Assembly (NCBI GenBank): GCA_021604005.1
Contig: BQIV01000006.1
Span: forward strand, 81,830-145,829
DNA length: 64,000 nucleotides
Source: Nitrospirales bacterium
GTDB lineage: Bacteria; Nitrospirota; Nitrospiria; Nitrospirales; UBA8639
Direction of reading: 5' to 3'
Within the stretch, counting starts at the first letter, position 1. Each line of letters begins with the position of its first letter. Below the pieces are notes generated by a model. The model saw nothing but the letters and a program-made list of their open reading frames with translations. It was not told where the DNA came from and searched no databases. A program made the position numbers and the translations under genes. Below, one piece after another: positions 41,307 to 51,812 of this stretch.

Positions 41307-42299
41307 TTACGGTATCCACATATACAGAAACTGTGGGGTACTGCCGTTCAGCAATGTCAGAAGTGACAACGGTTTCAGATCTGAAAGTTTCTGAATTTCT
41401 TCTCCCCCAATCATCATACTCGAATAGATGTTGTGTTTATAGCCTCCGGCCCGATGATAGGTCACAACCTGGGCGTCATCTAATCCGGCTTGTTGTTTGG
41501 CGACAGCGATGGCATCTTCCAAATAGCCGATGCTATCGATAAGCCCGGCGTCTTTGGCCTGCGTTGCTGTATAAATTCGGCCGTCGGCTAAACGCCGGAT
41601 CTCTGTGTCGTCAAGATCGGGCCGTCCGGTCTTCACGACCGTGAGAAACTGATCGTACATGGAATCAATGACTCCTTGAAAAATAGCATGTTCTTCTTCT
41701 GTCATTGATCGAAAGGGGGCACCCATCGATTTCTTAGGGCCGGACATAATGGCGCGAGGTTCAACCCCAATTTTTTCAAGTAGGCCTTCAGCATTGATCG
41801 TCACCATAATCACCCCAATACTTCCGGTTATCGTCGAAGGGTGAACGGCAATGTGATCGGCTGCGGCTGCGAGATAGTATCCTCCGGACGTTCCGAGATC
41901 GACAATCGAAGCGATCACTGGCATGTCATGTGTTTTCTTGAATTGCTGAATTTCGTGATAGAGAATATCCGACGCGGTGACCGTGCCGCCTGGGCTATTA
42001 ATATGGAGGAGAATGGCCTTCACCTGATCATCTTTTCCGGCCTTTGTCAGCTCTTCTTTCACGCGCGCTGGAAGACTTGGACGATCGAATAATTTGTCAG
42101 CGAAGCCTGAGGGTTTAGCCGATGTCAGCATACCTTCGATATTGATCATGACGATTTTCTGTTCGCCTTCGCCCGCAACCCTGGACTCCTCTAAGGGTCC
42201 GATAGATGGAAAGAGTGATGGCTGACTAATACAGCCGGTCAAACTGAGGCTCATACACAGGATGGCAATGAATTGACCGGCATGTTTTCGGCAACGCAT
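41307..42299 (-). CDS. sppA: signal peptide peptidase SppA-type S49 protease, lipoprotein
   Basis: The 330-aa protein is a short-form SppA (one S49 domain). ATG 42299 gives a lipoprotein signal with lipobox LTGC (Cys23), unlike the usual membrane-anchored forms. The core shows HINSPGGTVTASD, the Ser motif TSGGYYLAAAADHI, and the GSIGVIM strand with a downstream GPKKSMGAPFR carrying the likely general-base Lys. It degrades leftover signal peptides. About 170 bases separate it from carA. Confidence 0.9.
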   Translation of the reverse strand: MRCRKHAGQFIAILCMSLSLTGCISQPSLFPSIGPLEESRVAGEGEQKIVMINIEGMLTSAKPSGFADKLFDRPSLPARVKEELTKAGKDDQVKAILLHINSPGGTVTASDILYHEIQQFKKTHDMPVIASIVDLGTSGGYYLAAAADHIAVHPSTITGSIGVIMVTINAEGLLEKIGVEPRAIMSGPKKSMGAPFRSMTEEEHAIFQGVIDSMYDQFLTVVKTGRPDLDDTEIRRLADGRIYTATQAKDAGLIDSIGYLEDAIAVAKQQAGLDDAQVVTYHRAGGYKHNIYSSMMIGGEEIQKLSDLKPLSLLTLLNGSTPQFLYMWIP

Positions 42300-42467
42300 G
42301 CCTCGTACGATGAGCGGACAGCCACTCCCTTGGATGCGCCTTGTCTGTCCGGCTCCTTCTGCTTGGTGACAGAATTGGGATGCCTGATGCCTTGCCGGCT
42401 CTGTCAAATTCTTTATGCGTTTCTGCACACACACACCTCGTTGGGACTGTTGGAGCTGATGGAGTTG

Positions 42468-43658
42468 TTAGGTCGTTTGTTGCTGCATGAGTTTTTCTAC
42501 AAACTGGCGAAAAAGATACGCTGAATCGTGCGGGCCAGGCGAGGCTTCGGGATGATATTGTGTCGACATGATAGGCATGTCCACTCCCAGCAACCCTTCA
42601 CAACACTCATCATTTAAACTTCGATGGGTAATGAGAACCTGTCCCCAAGGTGACTGAAACATTTCCGGGCCCTGTGAACCGGACTCATGGGGTCCGGACA
42701 GTCCGACTGCGAAATTGTGATTCTGTGACGTAATTTCGACTTTCCGCGTTCGTAGATCGAGAACCGGGTGATTGGCCCCATGATGTCCGAATTTTAATTT
42801 ATGGGATTCCAAGCCTAAAGCCAGTCCAAGAATTTGATGGCCAAGGCAAATGCCAAAAATCGGACGCCAGCCTATCAACGTCCGAATGGTCTCAACGGCA
42901 TAGGGAACGGCATCGGGATCGCCCGGGCCGTTGGAGAGAAGGATGCCGTCTGGCGTCATGGCTTTCACCGCTTCGGCAGAAGTCGAAGCGGGAACGACAT
43001 GGACCTCGCACCCAACGTCGACGAGACGTCGAAGAATATTGAGTTTTACACCGAAGTCGAATACGACAACTTTATACGAGGTTGACGGTTTGGGCGTGGA
43101 GTCTGGGTGGCCGGATGAAATTTCGGTCGGCCAGAGTCCGGTGCCTTCGTTCCACGAATAGGGTTCTGTACAGGTGACGCGAGACACAAGGTCTTGCCCG
43201 ACAATTGATGGTGTGTGACGAGCCTTTTCAATGAGGGTCTTTGGATTCATGGTAATGTGTGAAATGACGCCTGGTTGCGAACCTTGATCACGTAAGTGCC
43301 GGGTTAATGCACGGGTATCGATTCCTTCGATGCCAACAATTTTTTGTCGAACCAAGTAATCGGAAAAAGATTCTTGGGATCGCCAATTACTCGCCGTGTG
43401 TGAGGCTTCACGAACAATGAATCCTTCAGCCCACGGTCGTATCGATTCGCCATCTTCGTCGGTGATTCCATAGTTGCCGATATGCGAACAGGTCATGACC
43501 ACAATCTGTCCCGTATAGGATGGATCCGTTAAGACTTCTTGATAGCCCGTCATGGCCGTATTAAAAACAACCTCGCCGGATGTTTCTCCGGCATAGCCAA
43601 GTGCCGTGCCTTCAAAGGTTGTTCCATCAGCAAGTGCTAAAAGAGCTTTCTTCATCAT
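42468..43658 (-). CDS. carA: carbamoyl-phosphate synthase small subunit
   Basis: CarA is the glutaminase subunit of carbamoyl-phosphate synthase. The 396-aa protein starts KALLALADGTTFEG and has the class I amidotransferase Cys271 in FGICLGHQ and the His-Glu pair in TQYHPEASPGP. It shares the pyr cluster with pyrB, pyrC and pyrR. Confidence 0.97.
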   Translation of the reverse strand: MMKKALLALADGTTFEGTALGYAGETSGEVVFNTAMTGYQEVLTDPSYTGQIVVMTCSHIGNYGITDEDGESIRPWAEGFIVREASHTASNWRSQESFSDYLVRQKIVGIEGIDTRALTRHLRDQGSQPGVISHITMNPKTLIEKARHTPSIVGQDLVSRVTCTEPYSWNEGTGLWPTEISSGHPDSTPKPSTSYKVVVFDFGVKLNILRRLVDVGCEVHVVPASTSAEAVKAMTPDGILLSNGPGDPDAVPYAVETIRTLIGWRPIFGICLGHQILGLALGLESHKLKFGHHGANHPVLDLRTRKVEITSQNHNFAVGLSGPHESGSQGPEMFQSPWGQVLITHRSLNDECCEGLLGVDMPIMSTQYHPEASPGPHDSAYLFRQFVEKLMQQQTT

Positions 43659-43688
43659 CGTAGAATGTGTTGCGTCATAAGGGGTGAG

Positions 43689-44243
43689 TTAGAAGCCATC
43701 CCGTACCTGCTCTCGTGCGCTGTGCCAGGAGATGAGGACATGCCGGATTTTTGAGACCAATAAACCGGTCGCCAAGGCCACATTGACGAGATAGAGGGCA
43801 CGTGAAATCATATGCATGCGAAAAAACTGATCGTACGCCGTTTTTTTGTCCAGTTCGCTCACAGCTTCAAATGCTTGTTCCTGAAGGGCAATGGTTTTAG
43901 GGCCAATCACGCCCATAATCACACTCGTCGTGATCGCCATGCCGAGTAATAAGATAATTTCGATTCGAGTGATGGGAAACAGCATATTCGACGAGCCGGT
44001 CATCGTCCAATATCGACATCCAACCATGACAATCAAAAAGATCAGGATACCAAGAGTCAAGAGACTATAGCCATCGAAGACTCGACGCAAAAACCGCCCG
44101 CCTTGTTCCATGCTGAATGAATTAAAAACGGCTGGAATGACGACGGCGATAATCATCAGCAGACCACCGACCCAAATCATCAGCCCAAACACTTCACAGA
44201 TGTACCCGACACATTGCCAGCGAAATTTTCCGCGCTCAGACAT
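43689..44243 (-). CDS. DUF4149-like integral membrane protein
   Basis: The 184-aa protein has four predicted membrane helices. The first (GLMIWVGGLLMIIAVVIPAV) and the Phe/Arg-rich loop after it resemble DUF4149 (TMEM205-like) proteins, whose function is unknown. Its start abuts the pyrC stop (44244), so the two are coupled. carA follows 30 bases later. Confidence 0.72.
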   Translation of the reverse strand: MSERGKFRWQCVGYICEVFGLMIWVGGLLMIIAVVIPAVFNSFSMEQGGRFLRRVFDGYSLLTLGILIFLIVMVGCRYWTMTGSSNMLFPITRIEIILLLGMAITTSVIMGVIGPKTIALQEQAFEAVSELDKKTAYDQFFRMHMISRALYLVNVALATGLLVSKIRHVLISWHSAREQVRDGF

Positions 44244-45530
44244 TTATGTTGACTCAAAGACAACTGTTCCACCCACAATTGTCTTGATCACCTTCCCGTT
44301 CACATTCCACCCTGTAAATGGCGTGTTCTGACTTTTCGAATGAAACTTCTCTGGATCAACAGTCCAGGCATGAGACGGGTCGATTAGGACAACGTCGGCA
44401 TCGCATCCAATCTTCAGGGTGCCTTTCTTCAGGCTAAACGCTTTTGCGGGGGCGCTCGTTAATTTTTCAATGGCTTGCTCAAGCGTCAACACACCTTCAT
44501 TGACTAAAGCCATGGTTAATGGCAAGGCGGTTTCGAATCCTAAAATTCCAAACGGTGCTTTATCAAATTCCATCTGTTTTTCTTGAGCGGCATGGGGGGC
44601 ATGATCTGTGGCAATACAGTCAATGGTTCCATCGGCAAGCCCTGCCTTCAAGGCTTCAACATCGGAAGCTGTGCGAAGCGGTGGATTCATTTTGGCATTG
44701 GCATTGAAGGCTCGGGTAGCTTCATCCGTTAATGAAAAATGATGAGGACAGACCTCTGCGGTGACCGGAAGACCCTTCGCTTTGGCTTGGCGAGTCAGGT
44801 GCACCGACCCTGCCGTGCTGACATGCGCGAGATGGAGCCGGGCTCCGGTTAATTCAGCCAACGCAATATTGCGCGCCACCATGACATCTTCCGAGGCATT
44901 TGGAATACCCGGCATCCCGAGCTCGGTTGAGACAAAGCCTTCATTCATACATCCACCATCCGTGAGGTGGAGGCATTCACAATGATCGACTACCGGAAGA
45001 TCAAATCCCCGAGCGTATTCCATTGCGCGTCGCATGACTTGGCTATTCATCACGGGCCGGCCATCATCGGAAATCGCAACGCATCCCGAGGCATGGAGTT
45101 CCCCGATCTCGGCCAGTTCAGTCCCTTCCGACCCTTTGGTAATGGCCCCAATGGGAAACACACGGGCCTTTCCTGCCTGTCTGGCTTTGCTCAAGATAAA
45201 CTCTGTCACTGTTTGATTATCATTCACCGGTTGCGTGTTGGGCATACAACAGACGGACGTAAACCCGCCCGCCGCGGCTGAAGCCGTTCCAGTCTCGATG
45301 GTTTCTTTATATTCGAAACCGGGTTCACGCAAGTGTGCATGAAGGTCCACAAATCCGGGTGCGACCACCAGGCCTTTGGCGTGAATGACGGTCAGGTCTG
45401 GTGTATGGTGTTCACTATCAGTCAAATTTTTCCCAATTGCGTGTATTTTTCCATCCCGAATCAACACATCGCTGAGGCCATGATGCCGACCCGGATCAAT
45501 AACCGTTCCCCCAGAAATTAATAAGTTCAT
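44244..45530 (-). CDS. pyrC: dihydroorotase
   Basis: This zinc amidohydrolase closes carbamoyl aspartate to dihydroorotate. The 428-aa protein is the class I type: DLHAHLREPGFEYKE supplies the first metal-site His pair, then GFTSVCCMPNTQPVND, HCE, LHLAHVS and IATDHAPH. It follows pyrB by 93 bases. Confidence 0.96.
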   Translation of the reverse strand: MNLLISGGTVIDPGRHHGLSDVLIRDGKIHAIGKNLTDSEHHTPDLTVIHAKGLVVAPGFVDLHAHLREPGFEYKETIETGTASAAAGGFTSVCCMPNTQPVNDNQTVTEFILSKARQAGKARVFPIGAITKGSEGTELAEIGELHASGCVAISDDGRPVMNSQVMRRAMEYARGFDLPVVDHCECLHLTDGGCMNEGFVSTELGMPGIPNASEDVMVARNIALAELTGARLHLAHVSTAGSVHLTRQAKAKGLPVTAEVCPHHFSLTDEATRAFNANAKMNPPLRTASDVEALKAGLADGTIDCIATDHAPHAAQEKQMEFDKAPFGILGFETALPLTMALVNEGVLTLEQAIEKLTSAPAKAFSLKKGTLKIGCDADVVLIDPSHAWTVDPEKFHSKSQNTPFTGWNVNGKVIKTIVGGTVVFEST

Positions 45531-45623
45531 CGTGTGACCAAGATCCTAAGTGTAGGGTGAAATAAAGGTTCGTGACGCTGCCCACTCGTCATAGTGTGTG
45601 CATGTGTGCTCGAACACATCGTG

Positions 45624-46550
45624 CTAGGTGCGTCCCGTTCCGGAGAGTAAATACATAATGCCCATTCGAACGGCCACTCCATTGGCCACTTGATCTAAAA
45701 TGACCGCGGACTGACTGTCGGCAATATCGGGTGCGATTTCGACACCGCGATTCAACGGTCCCGGATGCATGACCATCACATCTGGTTTGGCACGTTTCAG
45801 ATGTGCCGGGGTCAAGCAGTACAATCGTGCATATTCCCGAATACTGGGCAAGAGCGCACGGCCAAGGCGTTCGAGTTGGAGTCGCAGCATGATGATGACA
45901 TCGGCCCCTTCCAGTCCTTCATGCAGGCTGGAAAATATCGAGACGCCAAGACGGTGAAGGGATAGCGGAATCATCGTTGGTGGAGCCACAACCCGGACGG
46001 AAGCCCCGAGTTTTGTGAGTGCGTACATATTTGAACGGGCCACCCGGCTATGGGCGATATCCCCCACAATCGTGACGGTTAAGCCTTGGATCGTTTTCTT
46101 GCGTTCCTTCATCGTAAAAAGATCCAAGAGTGCTTGAGTTGGATGTTCATGCCAGCCATCTCCGGCATTGATGACCGATGATCGTACGCCTCTTGCCAAT
46201 GTTTCCGCTGCCCCTGGGGATGAATGCCGCAGCACAATAATATCAGCTTGCATGGATTCGATGTTTCGTGCGGTATCCAGTAAGGTTTCGCCTTTGACGA
46301 TGCTGCTGGTCGACGGGGAAAAATTAATCACATCGGCACTCAAACGCTTGGCGGCCAGTTCAAAGGACGTTCGCGTTCGCGTACTTGGTTCAAAAAAAAG
46401 GTTGACGACGGTTTTGCCTCGCAAGGCGGGGACCTTTTTAATCTGCCGGCCACTGACTTCTTTGAATGACTCCGACGTCTCTAAGATGAGATGAATTTCA
46501 TCAGGCGTGAGAGACGACATGCTCAGCAGGTCTTTGTGTTTCATACCCAT
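45624..46550 (-). CDS. pyrB: aspartate carbamoyltransferase catalytic subunit
   Basis: PyrB condenses carbamoyl phosphate with aspartate. The 308-aa protein has the carbamoyl-phosphate loop STRTRTSFE, the HPTQALLDLFT motif and HPGPLNRG. No regulatory subunit (pyrI) is nearby, which fits with control by PyrR attenuation upstream. It begins 17 bases after pyrR. Confidence 0.97.
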   Translation of the reverse strand: MGMKHKDLLSMSSLTPDEIHLILETSESFKEVSGRQIKKVPALRGKTVVNLFFEPSTRTRTSFELAAKRLSADVINFSPSTSSIVKGETLLDTARNIESMQADIIVLRHSSPGAAETLARGVRSSVINAGDGWHEHPTQALLDLFTMKERKKTIQGLTVTIVGDIAHSRVARSNMYALTKLGASVRVVAPPTMIPLSLHRLGVSIFSSLHEGLEGADVIIMLRLQLERLGRALLPSIREYARLYCLTPAHLKRAKPDVMVMHPGPLNRGVEIAPDIADSQSAVILDQVANGVAVRMGIMYLLSGTGRT

Positions 46551-46567
46551 AGTGGAGGAGCCCCAGT

Positions 46568-47248
<681 letters not shown>

Positions 47249-47263
47249 GTTAAAGGTTGGTCT

Positions 47264-47292
47264 ATCCTATTCACCAAAACGTGAGCTGTCAA
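47264..47292 (-). promoter_or_regulatory. sigma70-type promoter of the pyr operon
   Basis: On the - strand TTGACA (47292-47287) and TAGGAT (47269-47264) are 17 bases apart. Transcription should start about 47257, just before the PyrR-binding hairpin. Confidence 0.75.
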
Positions 47293-47367
47293 GATAGCGA
47301 TGAACGACCGCTCGTTTGAGCAATGCCAGTGGTGTTGGCAGTTATCGGACGATATCCGTTTTAATGC

Positions 47368-49173
47368 TTATTTGAGAAAGATAAAGACCATAAGGTCTTG
47401 ATACAGCGTAGCTTTTGGTAAAATAGCCTGATGAAGCCGAAAGGTAGGCAGTTGGTGAACATACTCAGCATAGGCGACCGAGATCCGAAGCTTTCTGGCA
47501 TAGGCTTCGAATTGCGGCAGTCCGGAAACAATCAGGGTTCCTCCGGTAGTCAATCGATTGATAGAGGTCATGAATGTCTGTTCCAGACGCGCGGGCTGTC
47601 TAAATTGGTCAAAGGGTGTCCACTGGTAGATGAGGTCATATGTGGAGTCGGGTGTTTCCTGTACCTGAGACTGGGGTAAGAACTGAATTGTGGAAAACGC
47701 GTCCCAGCGTTGCGTACGCGCGCATTGATTCCACAGTGTCTGTGCTTGCTTTTGCGCAAGTGCCTCCCACCGGTACAGCACGGTAGACGTTTTACTTGCA
47801 TCCACTTGAAGACAGGCACCAAGAGCCGCCTCACATCCGTTTATGAGAATGCGGTGAGCCGATTGGATCGACATGCGCAGCTGCGGATTCTCCTCTTGTA
47901 GATCATCCACATAGTCAAAAAGAAATGGTTGGCTTTCCTGTTCGCCAATGACCTGGTTGCCTTCTGGATAGAGCAGTACCGCCGAATAGGCCTCTGACGC
48001 TGTAATATGCGGCGTACCCTGTGGAAATAATGAACGCCAGGAAGGAATCGTCGCCGGATAGTCTTGAGGTTGGGAAGAATCAGAAATTCCCCATGTGTCG
48101 TGAACTGGCACGGAGAAATGCTGAGCTTCATCTTGAAAGATAAGATTGCCATCGGAAGTTGTCACGCTTCGTCCGCAAGGTGGAAGGCCTCTTGGTTTTG
48201 GGCTAAAGTATGAGAGGCCAGTAGAGTCGGTTGATTGTGTGGCCTTGACGACTTTTCCTTGTGATACCGTGACTCCGAGCGTATTCCCGGAATCGATATA
48301 ACGGAGAGGTGGATGGGGTGAAGGAGTCCAGGTGACCCTCCCCGCTTGTGATGGATCTAAGAACAGGCGTAATGGATCTATTCCTTCTGGAGCCGAAGGA
48401 GTGAAGAACTGACTAAAGAGACGAAACGCGCCTTCTGATGGATAGGGCGGGATTCCACGATAGTGCAACGGCAAGCGATGTCGAGGGTTTTGATCATCGT
48501 AGAGTCCACGAATAAACTCAAATGTCGCACTGCCCGTTCCCGGTAACAGAGAAAGAAACAGTTCTACGACGGGAAGATAATCTATTCGTTCCCAATGCAT
48601 GGCCGTCATGCACGACATGAATTGCGTCTGATCAAATCGGCCATCCTGTAAAATGTAAAAGGCATCTTTTCGCTGAGAAATCGTGGCCTGCCCCGATGCG
48701 TCTATGGTGATATCGTCGTCACGGTAAAAAAACCGTATGTGCTCCAATGACATATTCATTGCGCGCGCAGCCATGTTGCGTAAATCATCTTTGGTAATGG
48801 CTTCCCACCCCGGTCGCGCTGACAAGTTGAGATGGGTCTCGTACGTTAACTGTCCAGGTTTAATGCCAATCCATTGTCCCCAATCTAATTGCAGGCGTGC
48901 GGAGACGAACCGGTCTTGCCCTTGCGCATCGTGTGTCCATTCACATTCATGCAGTGGATGTCCTTCCGGATCAGTCAACAGAATTCGCCGACCCGTTGTC
49001 CCATAAAAAACGAGATGTCCACTTGGTTGCTTTCGCACGCTTCCTCCACTGCCAACAAAATCTTGCACATATGAGCGATTTCCAGGAAGCAGAAAAATAT
49101 TCGGCCGTCCGAGAACAGAGGCCGTCAACGTATCAAGTTCCATTTGGTTAAGATCTTGGGGATGATGAGTCAT
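47368..49173 (-). CDS. unrecognised 601-aa protein, C-terminus weakly methyltransferase-like
   Basis: No family is recognised. The protein lacks a signal peptide. The first 400 residues are beta-rich with many aromatic and Pro residues. The last 170 contain spacing like a worn methyltransferase: a strand with NGCEAALGACLQVDAS, YDLIYQWTPFDQF, and RLTTGGTLIVSG. The glycine motif that would bind SAM is not clear. It lies 75 bases upstream of the pyr promoter, in the same direction, and after proA. Confidence 0.72.
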   Translation of the reverse strand: MTHHPQDLNQMELDTLTASVLGRPNIFLLPGNRSYVQDFVGSGGSVRKQPSGHLVFYGTTGRRILLTDPEGHPLHECEWTHDAQGQDRFVSARLQLDWGQWIGIKPGQLTYETHLNLSARPGWEAITKDDLRNMAARAMNMSLEHIRFFYRDDDITIDASGQATISQRKDAFYILQDGRFDQTQFMSCMTAMHWERIDYLPVVELFLSLLPGTGSATFEFIRGLYDDQNPRHRLPLHYRGIPPYPSEGAFRLFSQFFTPSAPEGIDPLRLFLDPSQAGRVTWTPSPHPPLRYIDSGNTLGVTVSQGKVVKATQSTDSTGLSYFSPKPRGLPPCGRSVTTSDGNLIFQDEAQHFSVPVHDTWGISDSSQPQDYPATIPSWRSLFPQGTPHITASEAYSAVLLYPEGNQVIGEQESQPFLFDYVDDLQEENPQLRMSIQSAHRILINGCEAALGACLQVDASKTSTVLYRWEALAQKQAQTLWNQCARTQRWDAFSTIQFLPQSQVQETPDSTYDLIYQWTPFDQFRQPARLEQTFMTSINRLTTGGTLIVSGLPQFEAYARKLRISVAYAEYVHQLPTFRLHQAILPKATLYQDLMVFIFLK

Positions 49174-49263
49174 TGAGAGGCAACACGGGAGGACAGAACC
49201 TAATGCAAGCGAAGACCTAGGCCTTTTTCACGAGCGATGAGACACTCACGACGAACGACGAGT

Positions 49264-50610
49264 TTACTCCCGAATTTGCCCGGAACCGTAGACGACATAT
49301 TTCGAACAGGTTAAATCTTCCAAGCCCATTGGGCCTCGTGCGTGGAGTCGTGTTGTGCTAATGCCCATTTCCGCCCCAAGCCCAAACTCGTACCCATCAT
49401 TCAGCCGAGTTGATGCGTTGATCATGACTGCGCTCGCATCGACTTGACGCAAAAATCGAAGGGCTCGATTGTAATCATTGGTTAAAATAGACTCGGTATG
49501 ACGTGAGCCATGGGTCTCAATATGGTCCATGGCCTGATCCATATCTTTGACCACCCGTATGGCCAGCACAAGTGATAGGAATTCTTTCCCAAAATCATCG
49601 TCTTGTGCCGGTTTGGCATTCGGCAGGACTTCACAGGTTTTTGAACAGCCACGAATTTCCACGCCCGCGTCAGTCAACTCTTTCGCAAGAGGAACTAGGA
49701 AGGGCTTGGCAATTTTTTCATGGACCAACAAGGCTTCAAGGGCATTGCATGTAGAAGGTCGTTGCACTTTCGCATTCACGCAGATTTGTTGAGCTTGTGC
49801 GAGGTCGGCGTTGACATCGACATAGATGTGACAAACGCCTTGATCATGTTTGATGACAGGAATCGTGGAATTCGTCGTGACGGTTTCCATCAATGATGCC
49901 CCGCCACGGGGAATGATCAAGTCAACGTATTGATCACTCTTGAGTAGGTCGAGCACAAGCTCACGGTCAGGTCGGTCGAGAAAACTTAGTGCTCCGTCGG
50001 GAATCCCGGCGTTGTGTGCCGCCTCAATTAACACCTTGGCAATTGCCGTATTTGAATGAATGGCTTCAGAGCCTCCACGAAGTATGCACACATTTCCCGA
50101 CTTCAAACACAAAGCGGCTGCATCGGCTGTGACATTGGGTCGGGACTCATAAATAATACCAATCACCCCAATCGGAACGCGTACACGGCCAACTCGCATG
50201 CCATTGGGACGTTTCTTGAAACCTAACGATTCGCCAACGGGGTCGCGGAGTGCCACAATCTCGCGTATCTGTTTCGCCATTCCGGCAATACGCTCCGGCG
50301 TCAACTTCAGGCGGTCGGCCATTGCTGCACGAGAGGGATCTTCGCCAAAACTTTCCAGATCTTGTTCATTGGCTTCGATAATGGTCTCTGTGGCTTCTTC
50401 CAGGCCATCGGCCATGGCTTCCAACGCATTGTTTTTTGCGGCGGCCGTCAGGACACTCAGTGGCCGTACGGCCGAACGTGCGGTTTCGAGAAGAGTCTGA
50501 AGATACTCTTCATTACTAAGTGGTTCTTCTTCGACGGCCTCTATTTCCTGACCTACTGTCTGACCATCTGATTGATCGTCCGGAACTTCAAGTTCTTCCT
50601 TAATTTCCAT
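49264..50610 (-). CDS. proA: glutamate-5-semialdehyde dehydrogenase (gamma-glutamyl phosphate reductase)
   Basis: ProA reduces gamma-glutamyl phosphate in proline synthesis. The 448-aa protein has the aldehyde dehydrogenase-type core: PIGVIGIIYESRPNVTADAA, SGNVCILRGGSEAI, and the catalytic Cys in QRPSTCNALE. An acidic N-terminal extension of about 30 residues (rich in Glu, Asp and Gln) precedes the usual start near EEYLQTLLETAR. No proB is adjacent. A promoter lies about 70 bases upstream. Confidence 0.95.
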   Translation of the reverse strand: MEIKEELEVPDDQSDGQTVGQEIEAVEEEPLSNEEYLQTLLETARSAVRPLSVLTAAAKNNALEAMADGLEEATETIIEANEQDLESFGEDPSRAAMADRLKLTPERIAGMAKQIREIVALRDPVGESLGFKKRPNGMRVGRVRVPIGVIGIIYESRPNVTADAAALCLKSGNVCILRGGSEAIHSNTAIAKVLIEAAHNAGIPDGALSFLDRPDRELVLDLLKSDQYVDLIIPRGGASLMETVTTNSTIPVIKHDQGVCHIYVDVNADLAQAQQICVNAKVQRPSTCNALEALLVHEKIAKPFLVPLAKELTDAGVEIRGCSKTCEVLPNAKPAQDDDFGKEFLSLVLAIRVVKDMDQAMDHIETHGSRHTESILTNDYNRALRFLRQVDASAVMINASTRLNDGYEFGLGAEMGISTTRLHARGPMGLEDLTCSKYVVYGSGQIRE

Positions 50611-50677
50611 TAGTGCTCTCGCCTTTACAGGTCTGTATCGCTTATTAAATGATTATCGTGGGATGAAACAGCGATTG

Positions 50678-50707
50678 AGAATACCCCGCTCTGCAAAGTA
50701 CCGTCAA
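50678..50707 (-). promoter_or_regulatory. sigma70-type promoter of proA
   Basis: On the - strand TTGACG (50707-50702) and TATTCT (50683-50678) are 18 bases apart. The proA start codon is about 67 bases further on. Confidence 0.5.
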
Positions 50708-50779
50708 GCCGTGCTAATGACCGGAAAGCGACCCACGACCCTATACAAAACCAAATGAATTTTCAGGCGCCTTGCATAG

Positions 50780-51812
50780 GGGGTCAATTCACTTGATTTA
50801 TAATATGCTTGATTACCTTATCCAGCCGAGCCGCAAAGCGCGCATCCGTACGCTTCTTCTGCCGGACTTGATGGGTGCAGCAACTCACTGAGCCGACATG
50901 ACGCAACTGGAAATAGTTGGCAATGTCTTTCAGTTGGACATCGGCTAATTCCTGGCAAAGATACATGGCCAGTTTTCGGGCTTCATTGCTTGACTGCGGG
51001 CCCTTGATTACGGTGGTTATGCGTGTTGGCGTGGTTCGATAGGCCTGAGCTACACTGGTGACAACGGCCTGCATCGGCAGCCTTGGACGAAGGACCCGGC
51101 TTTTCTCTTCTGCTTCCAGTTCCGGCAGTATGTCATCGTAGATCCAGGCCTTAAACTCGGGCTCGCCCATAACAGCTGGGGTGTTGCCTTGTTGGTAAAA
51201 GTCGGCCGTGTCGTCATCTATTCCTTCGAGCACGTAGCGGCGATAGGCGGCATACTGTTGCTTGGCTCCAAGAAGATCATACGTCGTGTCGCGACACAGC
51301 CAGGCGGGAGGCTTCACCTGCCCAATATAGGCTGGGAAACTTGACCACGGGTAATCGGCCAAGTTTTTGACTAACGGATGTGTCTCGTCAAGGGGATTGC
51401 GATGGATATAGCGGGAGACTTGAAGCAAATAGGCGTCCTGTTCCACCAGAATCGCTTTGTAGCGCCCTCGAAACAAGGGGCCATCTGTGCGTTTGAGGCG
51501 GTTATGTCGTTGCGTATAGACTCCGTTTAGATGACGCATGATACGACTCAGGTTAGCCCGTGGCGTTTCCACCATGAGGTGATAATGATTGCCCATCAGG
51601 CAATAGGCATGGATTACTCCCTGGAAGCGGGCATGCACTTCGCCTAAGGTGTCGAGAAAGGCCTGATAGTAGCGGGGATCATGAAAGACCCGCTGCCGGG
51701 CTCGACCCCGATTCATCACATGATAGAGGGCATGTTCGTACGCAATGCGTGGCGGGCGAGGCATAGTCAGAGTATAGGGTACATCATATTCAAAAGAAAG
51801 TGACTTGACCCC
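50780..51812. mobile_element. RAYT element bounded by 15-bp inverted ends
   Basis: GGGGTCAATTCACTT (50780-50794) and the complement of GGGGTCAAGTCACTT (51798-51812) differ at one base and flank the transposase gene closely. The left copy overlaps the gene's stop codon. They look like the ends recognised by the encoded HUH transposase. Confidence 0.62.
50784..51764 (-). CDS. REP-associated tyrosine (Y1, HUH) transposase
   Basis: The 326-aa protein belongs to the TnpA_REP/IS200-like group. The HUH motif is GNHYHLMVE, and the catalytic Tyr lies in LLQVSRYIHRNP. PLFRGRYKAILVE is a common family segment. The C-terminal part (LADVQLKDIANYFQLRHVGS) resembles a DnaA-type helix-turn-helix, seen in a subset of these enzymes. 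Such proteins process single strands at REP hairpins. The gene looks intact. Confidence 0.88.
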   Translation of the reverse strand: MPRPPRIAYEHALYHVMNRGRARQRVFHDPRYYQAFLDTLGEVHARFQGVIHAYCLMGNHYHLMVETPRANLSRIMRHLNGVYTQRHNRLKRTDGPLFRGRYKAILVEQDAYLLQVSRYIHRNPLDETHPLVKNLADYPWSSFPAYIGQVKPPAWLCRDTTYDLLGAKQQYAAYRRYVLEGIDDDTADFYQQGNTPAVMGEPEFKAWIYDDILPELEAEEKSRVLRPRLPMQAVVTSVAQAYRTTPTRITTVIKGPQSSNEARKLAMYLCQELADVQLKDIANYFQLRHVGSVSCCTHQVRQKKRTDARFAARLDKVIKHIINQVN

